Source: Clostridiales bacterium (GTDB lineage: Bacteria > Bacillota > Clostridia > Lachnospirales > Cellulosilyticaceae). Taken from it: a DNA stretch of 64,000 bases. Location of the stretch: the NCBI GenBank assembly GCA_019418225.1, contig DYCF01000017.1, forward strand, positions 35,342 through 99,341, read 5' to 3'. Shown here piece after piece: positions 17,071-27,284 of this stretch. Below the pieces are notes generated by a model, which did no database searches, had not been told where the DNA came from, and saw only the letters and a list, made by a program, of their open reading frames with translations. A program made the translations under genes and the position numbers. Positions within the stretch are counted from its first letter, which is position 1. Every line of letters begins with the position of its first letter.

Positions 17071-20000
17071 CTATTTATTAACAATAATATGGTTTTCACC
17101 GATTAAATCGGCTAATTCTTTAATTAAAGCTTCACTAATTGTTACATTGTACTTATGTGGAAACGGTTTCTTTGTGCCATCTTCGGTATTTTCGACGATA
17201 ATTTTAGTATTTCCACTGTATCTCATAAATATGTGTAAGAGTCCATTTCTGACTTCTGGCGTCCTTAAATCCTCATCTAAACGGAGTAAAATGTGGGGTT
17301 CATCGCATCCAGGGTCCAAAATATTCTCTAAGGTTGTTAAATCATCTGCAAGGATTACTGCATTTGTTTCTTCCTTGATGGACACACGTCCTTTGACAAC
17401 AAACACACGTTCCTCATTGATTCTTGCAAACTTTTCATAAAGATTTGGGAACACAATAACTTCCATCGTTCCTACTGTGTCTTCTAAAGTTAAAAAGGCC
17501 ATTTTTTTGTTCATTTTAGTGAAAATCACTTTCTTCTCCACTAAAATACCACCCACCGTAACAGCTTGACCATCTTCTACATTATCTTCTTCATCTTCTC
17601 GAATAATAAGCTGATTGCTTTTAAAGTTTGTATACGTTTCTAAGGTTTCTCTTACCTTATCTAATGGATGCCCACTTAAATAAATCCCCATGACATCCTT
17701 TTCATAGTTTAATAAATCTTTACTATCAAACTCTGGAATATCTGGTAAATGATCTTTATCCTCTACCGCTTCATTACCACCTAAACCAAAGAAGTCCATC
17801 TGACCACTGATGTTATTTTTACGGCTTAAGTTAATACCATTAGCGATTTGTTTATACACTGCCATATACTGACTACGTTTACCACCCAATTTATCAAAAG
17901 CACCTGCAAGTATTAAACTCTCAATACTGCGCTTATTCGTATCCTTGCTCTCCATACGATTGTAGAAATCTGTAAGACTTTTAAAACTGCCGCCTTTTTC
18001 ACGTTCTTCTACAATACGGTCAATCATATTTTTCCCTACATTTTTAATAGCTGCAAGCCCATAAATAATATGTCCATCTTTTGCATCAAAGAAGGCATGC
18101 CCCTCATTAATATCTGGTGGCAACACTTTAATATCCATCTTACGACAGGTATCAATATATCCTGTAATCTTTGAAGAGTTATCCATAACAGATGTCATAA
18201 GGGCTGCCATAAATTCTACTTTATAATAAGTTTTTAAATAAGCTGTTTGATAAGCAACTACTGCATAAGCAGCAGCATGAGACTTGTTGAATGCATATTT
18301 TGCAAAGTCTACCATCTCATCAAATATCTGATTGGCTACCTCTTCTGGAATACCATTTGCCACACATCCCGGTACGGTATCTCCATCACCATGTAAGAAA
18401 ATCTCGCGTTCTTTATTCATGACATCAATTTTCTTTTTCCCCATAGCACGACGTAAGAGGTCGCTTCGTCCTAAGCTATATCCTGCAAGGTCTCTAACGA
18501 TTTGCATAACTTGTTCTTGATACACAATACATCCGTAAGTGTTCTCAAGAATTGGCTCAAGACTTGGGTGGGTATAGGTAATATTATGCATATCTTCCTT
18601 ACCAGCAATGTACTTTGGAATGAAATCCATTGGGCCTGGACGATAAAGTGATACACCGGCAATAATATCTTCTAGGCAGTTTGGTTTAAGCTCCTTCATG
18701 AAGTTTTTCATTCCTGCACTTTCTAGCTGGAAGATTCCTTCTGTACTTCCTGATGCAATGAGTTCATACACTTTAGGGTCTGCATCATCTATATGGTCAA
18801 TATCAATTTTAATGCCATGATTCTTCTCCACAAGCTTCACTGCATTATCAATAACAGTGAGGGTTCGAAGTCCTAAGAAGTCCATCTTTAATAACCCTAA
18901 CTCTTCTAGCGTCGTCATCGTATATTGCGTTGTCACTGCACCATCACTGGCACTGAGTGGTACATATTCCATAACAGGTCTATTAGAAATAACAACCCCT
19001 GCTGCATGCATTGAAGAGTGTCTTGGAAGACCTTCAAGTTTCATAGACGTATCAATTAAGTATTTAACCTTTTCATCACTTTCATATAAAGCTTTAAGGT
19101 CTGAGTTCATTTCTAAAGCTTTTTTAATCGTAATCTTAAGTTCATTTGGAATCATCTTAGCCACTTTATCGACTTCTGCATAAGGCATATTAATAGCACG
19201 TCCTACGTCACGAATCGCTGCTTTAGCTGCTAGCGTTCCAAATGTAATAATTTGTGATACCCTGTCAGCACCATATTTACGAATAACATAATCTATAACT
19301 TCTTGTCGTCTTTCATAACAGAAGTCAATATCGATATCAGGCATGCTGACACGTTCTGGATTTAAAAATCGTTCAAATAGCAATTGATACTTAATTGGAT
19401 CAATATTTGTAATCTCAAGGGTATAAGCTACGATACTTCCCGCCGCAGAACCTCGTCCTGGGCCTACTGGAATCCCTTGATCTTTTGCATAACGAATGAA
19501 ATCTCCTGTAATCAGGAAGTAATCTACGAAGCCCATTTGAATAATAATGCCTAATTCATATTCAAGTCTGTCTTCTAGTTCTTTTGTAACTGGATTATAA
19601 CGCTTATGCAGTCCTGCATAGCAAAGTTCCCTTAAATACTGCTCAGCTGTTTTACCATCTGGTACATCAAATTTAGGTAATTTAAGTTCATGGAAAGTAA
19701 AACTTACATTACAACGCTCTGCAATCTTATTCGTATTTGCTAATGCTTCCTGAGCATACGGGAAAAGTTTCGCCATTTCTTCTGGACTTTTAAGATAAAA
19801 CTGACCGCCTTCATAAACCATACGGTCTTCATCTTCCATAGTTTTACCCGTTTGAATACATAGAAGAACTTCGTGCGGGTTAGCATCTTCTGCTTGAATA
19901 TAGTGTACGTCATTTGTTGCAACTAACGGTATATCTAGTTCATCTGCTAAACGTAATGTCAGCTGATTAACTTTTTGCTGCTGCTGCATTCCATGGTCTT

Positions 20001-20523
20001 GAATTTCTAAGAAGAAGTTGCCCTTTCCCATAATTTCTTCTAGTGTCAGCGCCATCTCTTTAGCTGCATCATATTCATCATTTAGAAGCTTACGGCTCAC
20101 CGGTCCTGCAAGACAAGCCCCAAGCGCGATAAGTCCTGTATGATTTTCACGTAAGAGGTCTAAATCAATACGCGGTCTTCGGTAAAATCCTTCTATATAA
20201 GCCAGGGATACCATTTTAATGAGGTTCTGATAGCCTTCATTATTTTCTGCAAGCAATACTAAGTGATATGACCTAGCATCAATAGGTTCTTTATCAAAAC
20301 GGGTACGGGCAGCTACATACACTTCACACCCAATAATAGGTTTGACGCCTTTATCCTTTGCTGCTTTATAAAAATCAATTACACCAAACATTGCCCCATG
20401 GTCTGTAATCGCAATGCTCTCCATACCCAATTCTTTGGTGCGGTCTAATAAGTCGTTAATCTTAGCCGAACCATCTAAAAGGCTATATTCTGTATGGACG
20501 TGAAGATGGGTAAATTTACTCAT
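17071..20523 (-). CDS. dnaE: DNA polymerase III alpha subunit, DnaE type
   Basis: 1150 residues. An N-terminal PHP domain (THLHVHTEYSLLDG) is followed by the C-family polymerase core, with catalytic acids in PDIDIDFCYERR and KMDFLGLRTLT. The tandem helix-hairpin-helix and an OB-fold domain near residue 990 (AVTVGGILVEKKVI) complete the chain. There is no 3'-5' exonuclease insertion, so it is DnaE and not PolC. In Firmicutes DnaE works with PolC in lagging-strand and primer extension. Confidence 0.97.
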   Translation of the reverse strand: MSKFTHLHVHTEYSLLDGSAKINDLLDRTKELGMESIAITDHGAMFGVIDFYKAAKDKGVKPIIGCEVYVAARTRFDKEPIDARSYHLVLLAENNEGYQNLIKMVSLAYIEGFYRRPRIDLDLLRENHTGLIALGACLAGPVSRKLLNDEYDAAKEMALTLEEIMGKGNFFLEIQDHGMQQQQKVNQLTLRLADELDIPLVATNDVHYIQAEDANPHEVLLCIQTGKTMEDEDRMVYEGGQFYLKSPEEMAKLFPYAQEALANTNKIAERCNVSFTFHELKLPKFDVPDGKTAEQYLRELCYAGLHKRYNPVTKELEDRLEYELGIIIQMGFVDYFLITGDFIRYAKDQGIPVGPGRGSAAGSIVAYTLEITNIDPIKYQLLFERFLNPERVSMPDIDIDFCYERRQEVIDYVIRKYGADRVSQIITFGTLAAKAAIRDVGRAINMPYAEVDKVAKMIPNELKITIKKALEMNSDLKALYESDEKVKYLIDTSMKLEGLPRHSSMHAAGVVISNRPVMEYVPLSASDGAVTTQYTMTTLEELGLLKMDFLGLRTLTVIDNAVKLVEKNHGIKIDIDHIDDADPKVYELIASGSTEGIFQLESAGMKNFMKELKPNCLEDIIAGVSLYRPGPMDFIPKYIAGKEDMHNITYTHPSLEPILENTYGCIVYQEQVMQIVRDLAGYSLGRSDLLRRAMGKKKIDVMNKEREIFLHGDGDTVPGCVANGIPEEVANQIFDEMVDFAKYAFNKSHAAAYAVVAYQTAYLKTYYKVEFMAALMTSVMDNSSKITGYIDTCRKMDIKVLPPDINEGHAFFDAKDGHIIYGLAAIKNVGKNMIDRIVEEREKGGSFKSLTDFYNRMESKDTNKRSIESLILAGAFDKLGGKRSQYMAVYKQIANGINLSRKNNISGQMDFFGLGGNEAVEDKDHLPDIPEFDSKDLLNYEKDVMGIYLSGHPLDKVRETLETYTNFKSNQLIIREDEEDNVEDGQAVTVGGILVEKKVIFTKMNKKMAFLTLEDTVGTMEVIVFPNLYEKFARINEERVFVVKGRVSIKEETNAVILADDLTTLENILDPGCDEPHILLRLDEDLRTPEVRNGLLHIFMRYSGNTKIIVENTEDGTKKPFPHKYNVTISEALIKELADLIGENHIIVNK

Positions 20524-20798
20524 ATTTAGCTCCTTTCTTATGTGCTTTTAATGCATTTGTATCTTTTGTTTATTTATAAAAACTCACATGAATTAATGTA
20601 AGTTACTGTATTATAAACTTTTAATTTCTGCTTAAGAAACTTAATATCTCTTCAGCTTCCTACACAGCATTTTTAACCTTTTCATTATAGCACACTTACT
20701 AAAGATGATACATATATACGTTTTCCCGTCCATCTATTTCCACATACTGCTGTCTACTGCGCTTATTTTTATAACTCCTTATTATATAAGCCTTATCC
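20524..20798. other. Non-coding interval between GH31 gene and dnaE
   Basis: About 275 bp, AT-rich. It should hold the dnaE promoter region and the 3' end of the GH31 transcript; I see no strong terminator or conserved element in it. Confidence 0.4.
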
Positions 20799-23156
20799 CT
20801 AGTTATTAAATACCACTTTTAGCTTCATATCTTTTCCTGTTACTTCTTGTCCATTTATATATAGCCTTTTATCACCATACCCCTTACAGTCAATTGTAAA
20901 TTCACTACTCATTAATCCTTGATGTCTTCTATTAATTTCAATTTTTACAACCTCATCATGTATGACACTTATTTCATATAGATTAAATGCGCCTTCTGTA
21001 TAATCAAAGCCCTCTCCTGCATCTTCATAGTGTAAATACATCGTACTACCTTTGTTTTGACCTAAGTAAACCTCTAATGTTTTATTACTCTCTTTGATTT
21101 CACCTGTATAATTTTGTACTTTACTTGTAACTAAAATACTATTAGCCTTTACATATAAAGGACATACATCAAGAGGTGCTTCTTTAATGATATACTGGCC
21201 TCCTTCATATTCCTTATGTGTCCAATAATCAATCCAATTGTCTCCTTTAGGTAAATACACCATACGTGCCTTACTGCCTTGTGTCACTATAGGTGCTACA
21301 AGGAGATTCTCCCCACATAAGAATTCATCATTTATTTCATAAGTATTCTCATCTTGCTGATAATTAAACAGAAGTGGTCTAATAAGTGGGCTGCCTGTTT
21401 GGCTTGCCTGCCACATCATATCATAAATATAAGGCAGTAACTTGTAACGTAGCTTAATATACTTACGGTTAATTTCCTCTGTCTGTGTATCAAATGCCCA
21501 AGGTTCTTGATCCCTTGTTCCCATACATGCATGATTTCTAAAAAGTGGCGTAAATGTCCCTACTTGTACCCAACGACTTAAAAGCTCACTGCTGCAGTCA
21601 AAACCAAAGCCACCTACATCTGTACCGCAGAATGCCATACCACTCAGTCCTAAATTCATCAGCATTGGTAAACTCATACGTAAATGTTCCCAGGTACTCT
21701 GATTATCTCCAGTCCACACCGTACTATATTTCTGAGAACCAGCATAACAGGCACGTGTGACAATAAAAGGCCTTTTCTCTGTATGTTTACGAAGTCCTTC
21801 ATAAGTTGCCTTTGCCATCAAATGACCATAGACATTATGCACTTCCTTATGCTGCACGAAAAGCCCATCCTCATTAAACATGACATTATCTGGGAGTGGC
21901 CCCTTAAAACTTGCTGGCTCATTCATATCATTCCAGATGCCACTGACACCTACCTTCACCATACGTTCTTGAAGGTCTCCCCACCAATTTCTTGTCTTAC
22001 TATTTAAAAAGTCTGGATAAACTGCGTCTCCAGGCCATACTTCATTATGATAGACCTCTCCTTCCGGGTCTTTGGCAAAGTAATCTTTTTCGAGTCCCTC
22101 TTGATAAACATCATACTTTTCATCTGCCTTTACACCAGGGTCAATAATTGTCACCACTTTAAAGCCCATTTCATTTAATCTTTTAATCATTGCTTCAGGA
22201 TTTGGAAAACGCTCATTATCCCATGTAAATACACGGTAACCTGCCATATAGTCAATATCTAAATATAGCGTATCACAAGGGATATCTTTTTCCCTAAATG
22301 CATTTGCTACTTCCATTAATCTAGCTTCACTTTCATAAGACCAACGGCATTGTTGATATCCTAAAGTCCACAATGCTGGAAGTGGCATCTTGCCTGTTAA
22401 ATTCACATACCTTGCTACCACATCTTTTATTTGTGGGCCATTAATAAAGTAATAATCTAAATTACCATCGACTGCGGCAAAATAATAATACGCACTATTA
22501 TCCCTTCCCAAATCAAAATGCGTTTCAAAATGATTATCAAAGAAGAGTCCATAAGCCCTTTCTTGATCTAAGGCTATTAAAAATGGGATAGATTTATAAA
22601 GTCTATCAAATGTTTCACCATGTGGATTAGGATTATCTGTATTCCAGTTTACGAGGTGTGTCTCTCTTTTATTAAGATGTCCTGTATGCTCTCCTACGCC
22701 ATAAAATTTCATTTCAGGAGGTAGCTGTTTTTTCACACAGATTTTATACTGCATCTCTTCTCCTGCCACATCATGCCCTTCAGCTTCTGCTAAGCTATAA
22801 TCAGCACTTCTTCTTACAAAGCCTTTTTCGTCGCCTATGTAATCACCACAAAGCAGTTTGCCTTGTCGGTCATAAATATTTACATTAAACCCTTCTGTAA
22901 TTTCTACACATAATTGACTTGTTGTAATTTGTAAACGCTCTCCCTTATCACAACTTGCCTGACTAACCATAAACTCGCATTTACTACTTAGCATCTCCTC
23001 TATGGCCTTAGAAACTTCACCTTCCCTAAAACACGGTACAAAAAATCGTATGATATCTGAGTTAATTACAAAAACACTTGCGACTTGCTCACTAAATTTA
23101 AGTTTAATTTCATTTCCTACAACTTCATAATTCATAAGCTTACCTAAGTTCTTCAT
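20799..23156 (-). CDS. Family 31 glycosidase (alpha-glucosidase or alpha-xylosidase)
   Basis: 785 residues from the ATG at 23156, supported by AAGGAGGA five bases upstream; an in-frame ATG at 23195 has a weaker site. No signal peptide, so cytosolic. Order: N-terminal beta-sandwich, a loop containing GVGEHTGHLNKR, then the (beta/alpha)8 barrel with nucleophile Asp410 (GIWNDMNEP) and acid/base Asp484 (WTGDNQSTW), then C-terminal beta domains. It releases terminal alpha-linked glucose (or xylose) from imported oligosaccharides. A LacI/CcpA-type palindrome overlaps its promoter at 23243-23253. Confidence 0.92.
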   Translation of the reverse strand: MKNLGKLMNYEVVGNEIKLKFSEQVASVFVINSDIIRFFVPCFREGEVSKAIEEMLSSKCEFMVSQASCDKGERLQITTSQLCVEITEGFNVNIYDRQGKLLCGDYIGDEKGFVRRSADYSLAEAEGHDVAGEEMQYKICVKKQLPPEMKFYGVGEHTGHLNKRETHLVNWNTDNPNPHGETFDRLYKSIPFLIALDQERAYGLFFDNHFETHFDLGRDNSAYYYFAAVDGNLDYYFINGPQIKDVVARYVNLTGKMPLPALWTLGYQQCRWSYESEARLMEVANAFREKDIPCDTLYLDIDYMAGYRVFTWDNERFPNPEAMIKRLNEMGFKVVTIIDPGVKADEKYDVYQEGLEKDYFAKDPEGEVYHNEVWPGDAVYPDFLNSKTRNWWGDLQERMVKVGVSGIWNDMNEPASFKGPLPDNVMFNEDGLFVQHKEVHNVYGHLMAKATYEGLRKHTEKRPFIVTRACYAGSQKYSTVWTGDNQSTWEHLRMSLPMLMNLGLSGMAFCGTDVGGFGFDCSSELLSRWVQVGTFTPLFRNHACMGTRDQEPWAFDTQTEEINRKYIKLRYKLLPYIYDMMWQASQTGSPLIRPLLFNYQQDENTYEINDEFLCGENLLVAPIVTQGSKARMVYLPKGDNWIDYWTHKEYEGGQYIIKEAPLDVCPLYVKANSILVTSKVQNYTGEIKESNKTLEVYLGQNKGSTMYLHYEDAGEGFDYTEGAFNLYEISVIHDEVVKIEINRRHQGLMSSEFTIDCKGYGDKRLYINGQEVTGKDMKLKVVFNN

Positions 23157-23230
23157 AAACTTCCTCCTTATTTTTAAGAGCCACTTCCATCTCATTTTAC
23201 TTCCAATAAAATATGGCCTATATTTTCTAT

Positions 23231-23256
23231 TATACTAATATAGAAACCGTTTCCAA
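23231..23256 (-). promoter_or_regulatory. GH31 promoter with LacI/CcpA-type operator
   Basis: The perfect 11-bp palindrome GAAACCGTTTC (23243-23253) resembles a catabolite-responsive element, matching most of the cre consensus. On the minus strand it overlaps the -35 (TTGGAA) of a promoter whose -10 reads TATAAT 16 bp further on. The start codon lies about 75 nt downstream. CcpA or a local LacI-family repressor could bind; no such regulator gene is in the window. Confidence 0.65.
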
Positions 23257-23292
23257 TATATTTTTTAAAATTTTAAACAATAAAATTTTATC

Positions 23293-23334
23293 AAAAAAAT
23301 GCCTCAAAACTAATTACTAGTTTCAAGGCATTTT
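23293..23334 (-). terminator. pheST terminator
   Basis: A 17-bp stem (23296-23312 with 23318-23334, one mismatch) and 5-nt loop, followed by U residues on the minus strand, 18 nt after the pheT stop. Confidence 0.88.
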
Positions 23335-23351
23335 CTTATTTTAATCTATTA

Positions 23352-25778
23352 TTAATCTCTAAGTTTTGCACCACAGTTCATTTCAAGTCCATTAAGTACT
23401 TTTTTCATTACTTTTTGGATTTCTTCATCTGTAAGTGTGCGGTCTTCTGCTCTAAAGATCAGTTTGAAAGCAACTGACTTATAGCCCGCTTCAATTTGTT
23501 CCCCTTCGTATACATCGAAGAGTTCTACTTTTTCAAGTAATTTGCCACCACGTTGGATGATAACTTTTTCAAGTTCACCAACAAGTGTTTCTTTAGATAC
23601 GAGCATTGCGATATCTCTTGTTGTTGCTGGGTATTTAGGTAAAGCTTTGAATGCAAGGTCTTTATTGATGGCATCAAGCATTGTCTGAAGATCTAATTCT
23701 GCCATATAAACTCTTGTATCTAAGCTGTAGTTTTTAGCAACTTGTGGGTGGATTTCACCGAAGAAGCCTGCTTCTTTTCCATTAATAAGAAGCGTTGCAG
23801 TACGTCCTGGGTGCATATATTCAAGCTCTGTATTTCTTACAAATTCAATGTTTTGGATATGAAGAGCAAACATAAGTGTTTCAATCATACCTTTGAATGA
23901 GAAGAAGTCTACATTTTTGCCATATTGACCAATTGTAAGTTTTTTGATTTCTGCTGGTAATTCATGTTCATATGCATGTTTACCTTCTAAGATTGGCGCT
24001 ACATCTGCTGATGGTTTGATATAGATTTTGCCGATTTCATATAAAGCTGCTTCTTCAACACGTCTATTGTAGTTAGTTGAAAGTGAGCTTAAAATCCCAT
24101 TAAGTGAAATTGTACGCATGATACTGAAATCTTCCCCAAGTGGATTTGTGATTTTCATAGCATCTCTTAATGGACTATCTGCTTTGATGCAAAGTTTATC
24201 AAATACTTTTGGACTTTCAAATGTATAAGTAAGTGCACCACATACACCATGCATGCTCATGATTTCTCTAATTTTATCACAAGATACTTGTTCGAATGTT
24301 TTAGCTCCACGAGTTGGCTCTGCTCTTTCGAGTGTTGGCACGATTTTATCATAACCATAAAGTCTAGCTACTTCTTCTGCAAGGTCAGCCATCATTGTTA
24401 CATCTGTTCTGAATGTAGGAATTGTCACTGTTTTTGCAGCTTGATCTGGTATGAATTCAATAGAGATGAAGTAGTTAATCATTTCTTCTTCTGTAAGGTT
24501 TGTCCCTAAGAAGTTGTTAATCCATTCTACATCATATGGAATTGTAATAGGTGTGCGTTTAACTGGGTAAACATCGATTTTACCACTTACAACTTCACCG
24601 CTACCTGTCATATTAATAAGCTGTGCAGCTCTTTCTAATGCAAGTGTAATATTGTTTGGATCAAGTCCTTTTGTATATTTTGTAGAAGAATCACTTCTAA
24701 GGTTTAATTTTTTAGAAGTCTGACGTACATTGTATCCATTGAAGTTAGCACATTCAAAGAGGATAGTTGTCGTTTCTTCTGTTACTTTTGAATTGTCGCC
24801 GCCCATTACACCTGCAAGTGCTACTGCTTTTTCATCATCAGCGATAACAAGCATAGAAGAATCAAGTGTTACTTCATCTTCAAATAAAGTAACGAATTTT
24901 TCACCTTCTTTAGCATTTCTTACATGAATGTTGTGACCTGCAAGTTTGTCATAGTCAAAAGCATGCATTGGTTGACCAAATTCAAGTAACATATAGTTTG
25001 TGATATCTACAATGTTATTGATTGGGCGAAGACCAGCTGACATAAGGCGGTCTTTAAGCCATTTTGGTGATGGACCAACCTTTACATTTTTGATGATTCT
25101 TGCAGCATAACGTGGGCAAAGTTCTTCATTGTGAATTGTTACTGTTGCCATTTCTTCAGCATTTCCAGCTACTTCTTCGACAGTGATTTCTGGGAATTTG
25201 AATTCTTTACCGAATGTAGCTGCTGCTTCTCTTGCAATACCTAAAATACTGAAGCAGTCTGCACGGTTAGATGTGATTTCATATTCTACTACTTGTTCAC
25301 CAAGTCCGAAGTATGGTTTAACATCTACACCAAGTGGCATATCTTTAGGGAAAATGTAAACACCGTCATGTGGTGCATCTTCGATATCTTCTTCTGAAAA
25401 ACCAAGTTCTTCTACAGAACAGAACATCCCTTCAGAAAGTTCCCCTCTTAATTTACCAGCTTTGATTTTAAGTCCTCCAGCAAGTGTTGCACCGTCTAAA
25501 GAAACAGGTACAATATCCCCTTCGTTAACATTTGTAGCAGCTGTTACGATTTGAAGCTCTCTCTCACCATTTACATCTACTTGCATAATGCGAAGTTTAT
25601 CTGCATTTGGGTGTTGCATAACGCTTACAATTTTACCTGAAACTACTTTTGTAATTTCTTTTCCGCTTTCTTCTACTGCTTCTACTTTTGATCCAGACAT
25701 TGTCATTGCATCTACGAATGCATTAATGTCCACATCTATATCTACATATTGTTTAAGCCATGACATAGGTACGTTCAT
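23352..25778 (-). CDS. pheT: Phenylalanyl-tRNA synthetase beta subunit
   Basis: 808 residues. An EMAP-like tRNA-binding domain (about 40-155), B3/B4 editing domain, B5 domain, the catalytic-like core and a C-terminal ferredoxin-fold anticodon-binding domain (FKALPKYPATTRDIAMLV) are all present. It forms the alpha2-beta2 enzyme with PheS and edits Tyr-tRNA-Phe. It starts 22 nt after pheS and ends in the terminator at 23293-23334. Confidence 0.97.
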   Translation of the reverse strand: MNVPMSWLKQYVDIDVDINAFVDAMTMSGSKVEAVEESGKEITKVVSGKIVSVMQHPNADKLRIMQVDVNGERELQIVTAATNVNEGDIVPVSLDGATLAGGLKIKAGKLRGELSEGMFCSVEELGFSEEDIEDAPHDGVYIFPKDMPLGVDVKPYFGLGEQVVEYEITSNRADCFSILGIAREAAATFGKEFKFPEITVEEVAGNAEEMATVTIHNEELCPRYAARIIKNVKVGPSPKWLKDRLMSAGLRPINNIVDITNYMLLEFGQPMHAFDYDKLAGHNIHVRNAKEGEKFVTLFEDEVTLDSSMLVIADDEKAVALAGVMGGDNSKVTEETTTILFECANFNGYNVRQTSKKLNLRSDSSTKYTKGLDPNNITLALERAAQLINMTGSGEVVSGKIDVYPVKRTPITIPYDVEWINNFLGTNLTEEEMINYFISIEFIPDQAAKTVTIPTFRTDVTMMADLAEEVARLYGYDKIVPTLERAEPTRGAKTFEQVSCDKIREIMSMHGVCGALTYTFESPKVFDKLCIKADSPLRDAMKITNPLGEDFSIMRTISLNGILSSLSTNYNRRVEEAALYEIGKIYIKPSADVAPILEGKHAYEHELPAEIKKLTIGQYGKNVDFFSFKGMIETLMFALHIQNIEFVRNTELEYMHPGRTATLLINGKEAGFFGEIHPQVAKNYSLDTRVYMAELDLQTMLDAINKDLAFKALPKYPATTRDIAMLVSKETLVGELEKVIIQRGGKLLEKVELFDVYEGEQIEAGYKSVAFKLIFRAEDRTLTDEEIQKVMKKVLNGLEMNCGAKLRD

Positions 25779-25800
25779 TATATTTTCTCCTTCCTACTTC

Positions 25801-26820
25801 CTAAAATTGTGATAAGAAACGAATATCGTTTTCGTAGAATAATCTTAAGTCATTGATGCCATATTTAATCATGGCAATACGTTCAAGACCTACACCAAAT
25901 GCAAAGCCTTGATATACTGTTGGGTCAATGCCTGCCATCTCAAGTACCTTTGGATGTACCATACCACAGCCAAGGATTTCAATCCAACCAGAACCTTTAC
26001 AAACATTACAGCCTTCGCCGCCACATACGAAGCAAGATACGTCAACTTCTGCACTTGGTTCTGTGAATGGGAAGTAGTGTGGTCTGAATTTAACTTGTGC
26101 TTTGTCACCAAATAAAGCCTTTGCAAATTCTGCAAGAACCCCTTTAAGGTCACCAAATGTAATATCTTTATCAATTACAAGCCCTTCAATTTGGTTGAAG
26201 ATTGGTGAGTGTGTTGCATCTACTTCATCAGAACGGTAAACACGTCCTGGTGCAATCATACGAATAGGAAGTTTTTCTGATTCCATAGTGTGTACTTGTA
26301 CTGGTGATGTTGCTGTACGAAGTACAAGATTGCTATTGAAGTAGAAAGTATCTTGTTCATCACGTGCTGGATGCTCTTCTCCTAAGTTAAGGGCATCAAA
26401 GTTGTAGTAAGCTGTTTCAATTTCACGGCCTTCTACGATTTCATATCCCATACCAATGAAAATATTTTGTACTTCTTCTAATGTTTTTTGAAGTGGGTGC
26501 ATATGTCCTACTTTTAATGTTTTACCTGGCATTGTAATATCTAAAACTTCTTCTTGAAGTTTTTTGTTTTGCTCAGCTTCTTCTAAAGCTACTTTTTTAG
26601 CTGCAAGTGTTTTTTCAATTGTTTCTCTTACCTCATTTGCCATTTGACCAATGATAGGTCTTTCTTCATTACTTAAGTCCTTCATGTTACGAAGTACTGC
26701 TGTAAGCTCACCTTTTTTACCAAGGTATTGTACTCTAAGCTCTTCTAATGTATTAAGAGTATCTGCTGTCTCAATGCTTGCAATAGCACTGTGTTTGATC
26801 ATCTCTAATTTATCTTTCAT
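25801..26820 (-). CDS. pheS: Phenylalanyl-tRNA synthetase alpha subunit
   Basis: 339 residues. An N-terminal coiled coil (about 1-85) is followed by the class II core: motif 1 in HPLQKTLEEVQNIFIGMGYE, motif 2 in RMIAPGRVYRSDEVDATHSP and motif 3 in GFAFGVGLERIAMIKYG. First gene of the pheST operon, preceded by AGGAGC and by a Phe-specific T-box. Confidence 0.97.
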   Translation of the reverse strand: MKDKLEMIKHSAIASIETADTLNTLEELRVQYLGKKGELTAVLRNMKDLSNEERPIIGQMANEVRETIEKTLAAKKVALEEAEQNKKLQEEVLDITMPGKTLKVGHMHPLQKTLEEVQNIFIGMGYEIVEGREIETAYYNFDALNLGEEHPARDEQDTFYFNSNLVLRTATSPVQVHTMESEKLPIRMIAPGRVYRSDEVDATHSPIFNQIEGLVIDKDITFGDLKGVLAEFAKALFGDKAQVKFRPHYFPFTEPSAEVDVSCFVCGGEGCNVCKGSGWIEILGCGMVHPKVLEMAGIDPTVYQGFAFGVGLERIAMIKYGINDLRLFYENDIRFLSQF

Positions 26821-26958
26821 TTCTTAAAGCTCCTTTCTTAGGTAAGTGGCACTGCCACCTTCATTTATTGCACTTTTATAATTGTATGGTAATAAGAAAG
26901 TGGCTAGCGCCACGTTCTCGGGAGTAGGAAAGTTAAAAATTGTACTTTACTACTCTAT

Positions 26959-27248
26959 AAAAAAAGCTTCGTCCCTCACAAAAGGGACGAAGCTTATATA
27001 CTCCGCGATACCACCCTGATTCTCACAAGATTTAGGCACTAAACTCCTAAAAACTCATAAGCACTCAACAGCTCTAACGTAGCCACCGTTATCCTCTACT
27101 CTTAACAAATTTAATTTTAAGGATAAAGCTCCAATGTGAAATTCAAAACCAAGCCTTGCCTAAAGTACTTCCAGCCAATGGTACTTTTCTCTGATAGGGT
27201 ACTTAATTTTTACTATGCATTTTCATTGCTTTTCTATTTTGACAATAT
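26959..27248 (-). promoter_or_regulatory. T-box riboswitch, Phe-specific, controlling pheST
   Basis: The minus-strand leader has T-box AGGGTGGTATCGCGG and a 13-bp terminator stem AAGCTTCGTCCCT...AGGGACGAAGCTT ending in U residues. The specifier region reads TTTTGAATTTCACATTGGAG. By the same spacing to TTGGAG as in the asnS leader, the triplet is TTC (27140-27138), a Phe codon. pheS starts about 140 nt after the terminator, leaving a short untranslated stretch with two small hairpins (GTGGCACTGCCAC and GTGGCTAGCGCCAC). Confidence 0.92.
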
Positions 27249-27254
27249 AGTACT

Positions 27255-27282
27255 ATTTTACCCTACCTTGTTATTTTGTCAA
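27255..27282 (-). promoter_or_regulatory. Promoter of the pheST T-box transcript
   Basis: TTGACA (27282-27277), 16-bp spacer, TAAAAT (27260-27255). It begins only two bases beyond the stop codon of the GH5 gene, so the promoter fills the whole space between the two genes and no separate GH5 terminator is visible. Confidence 0.8.
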
Positions 27283-27284
27283 GC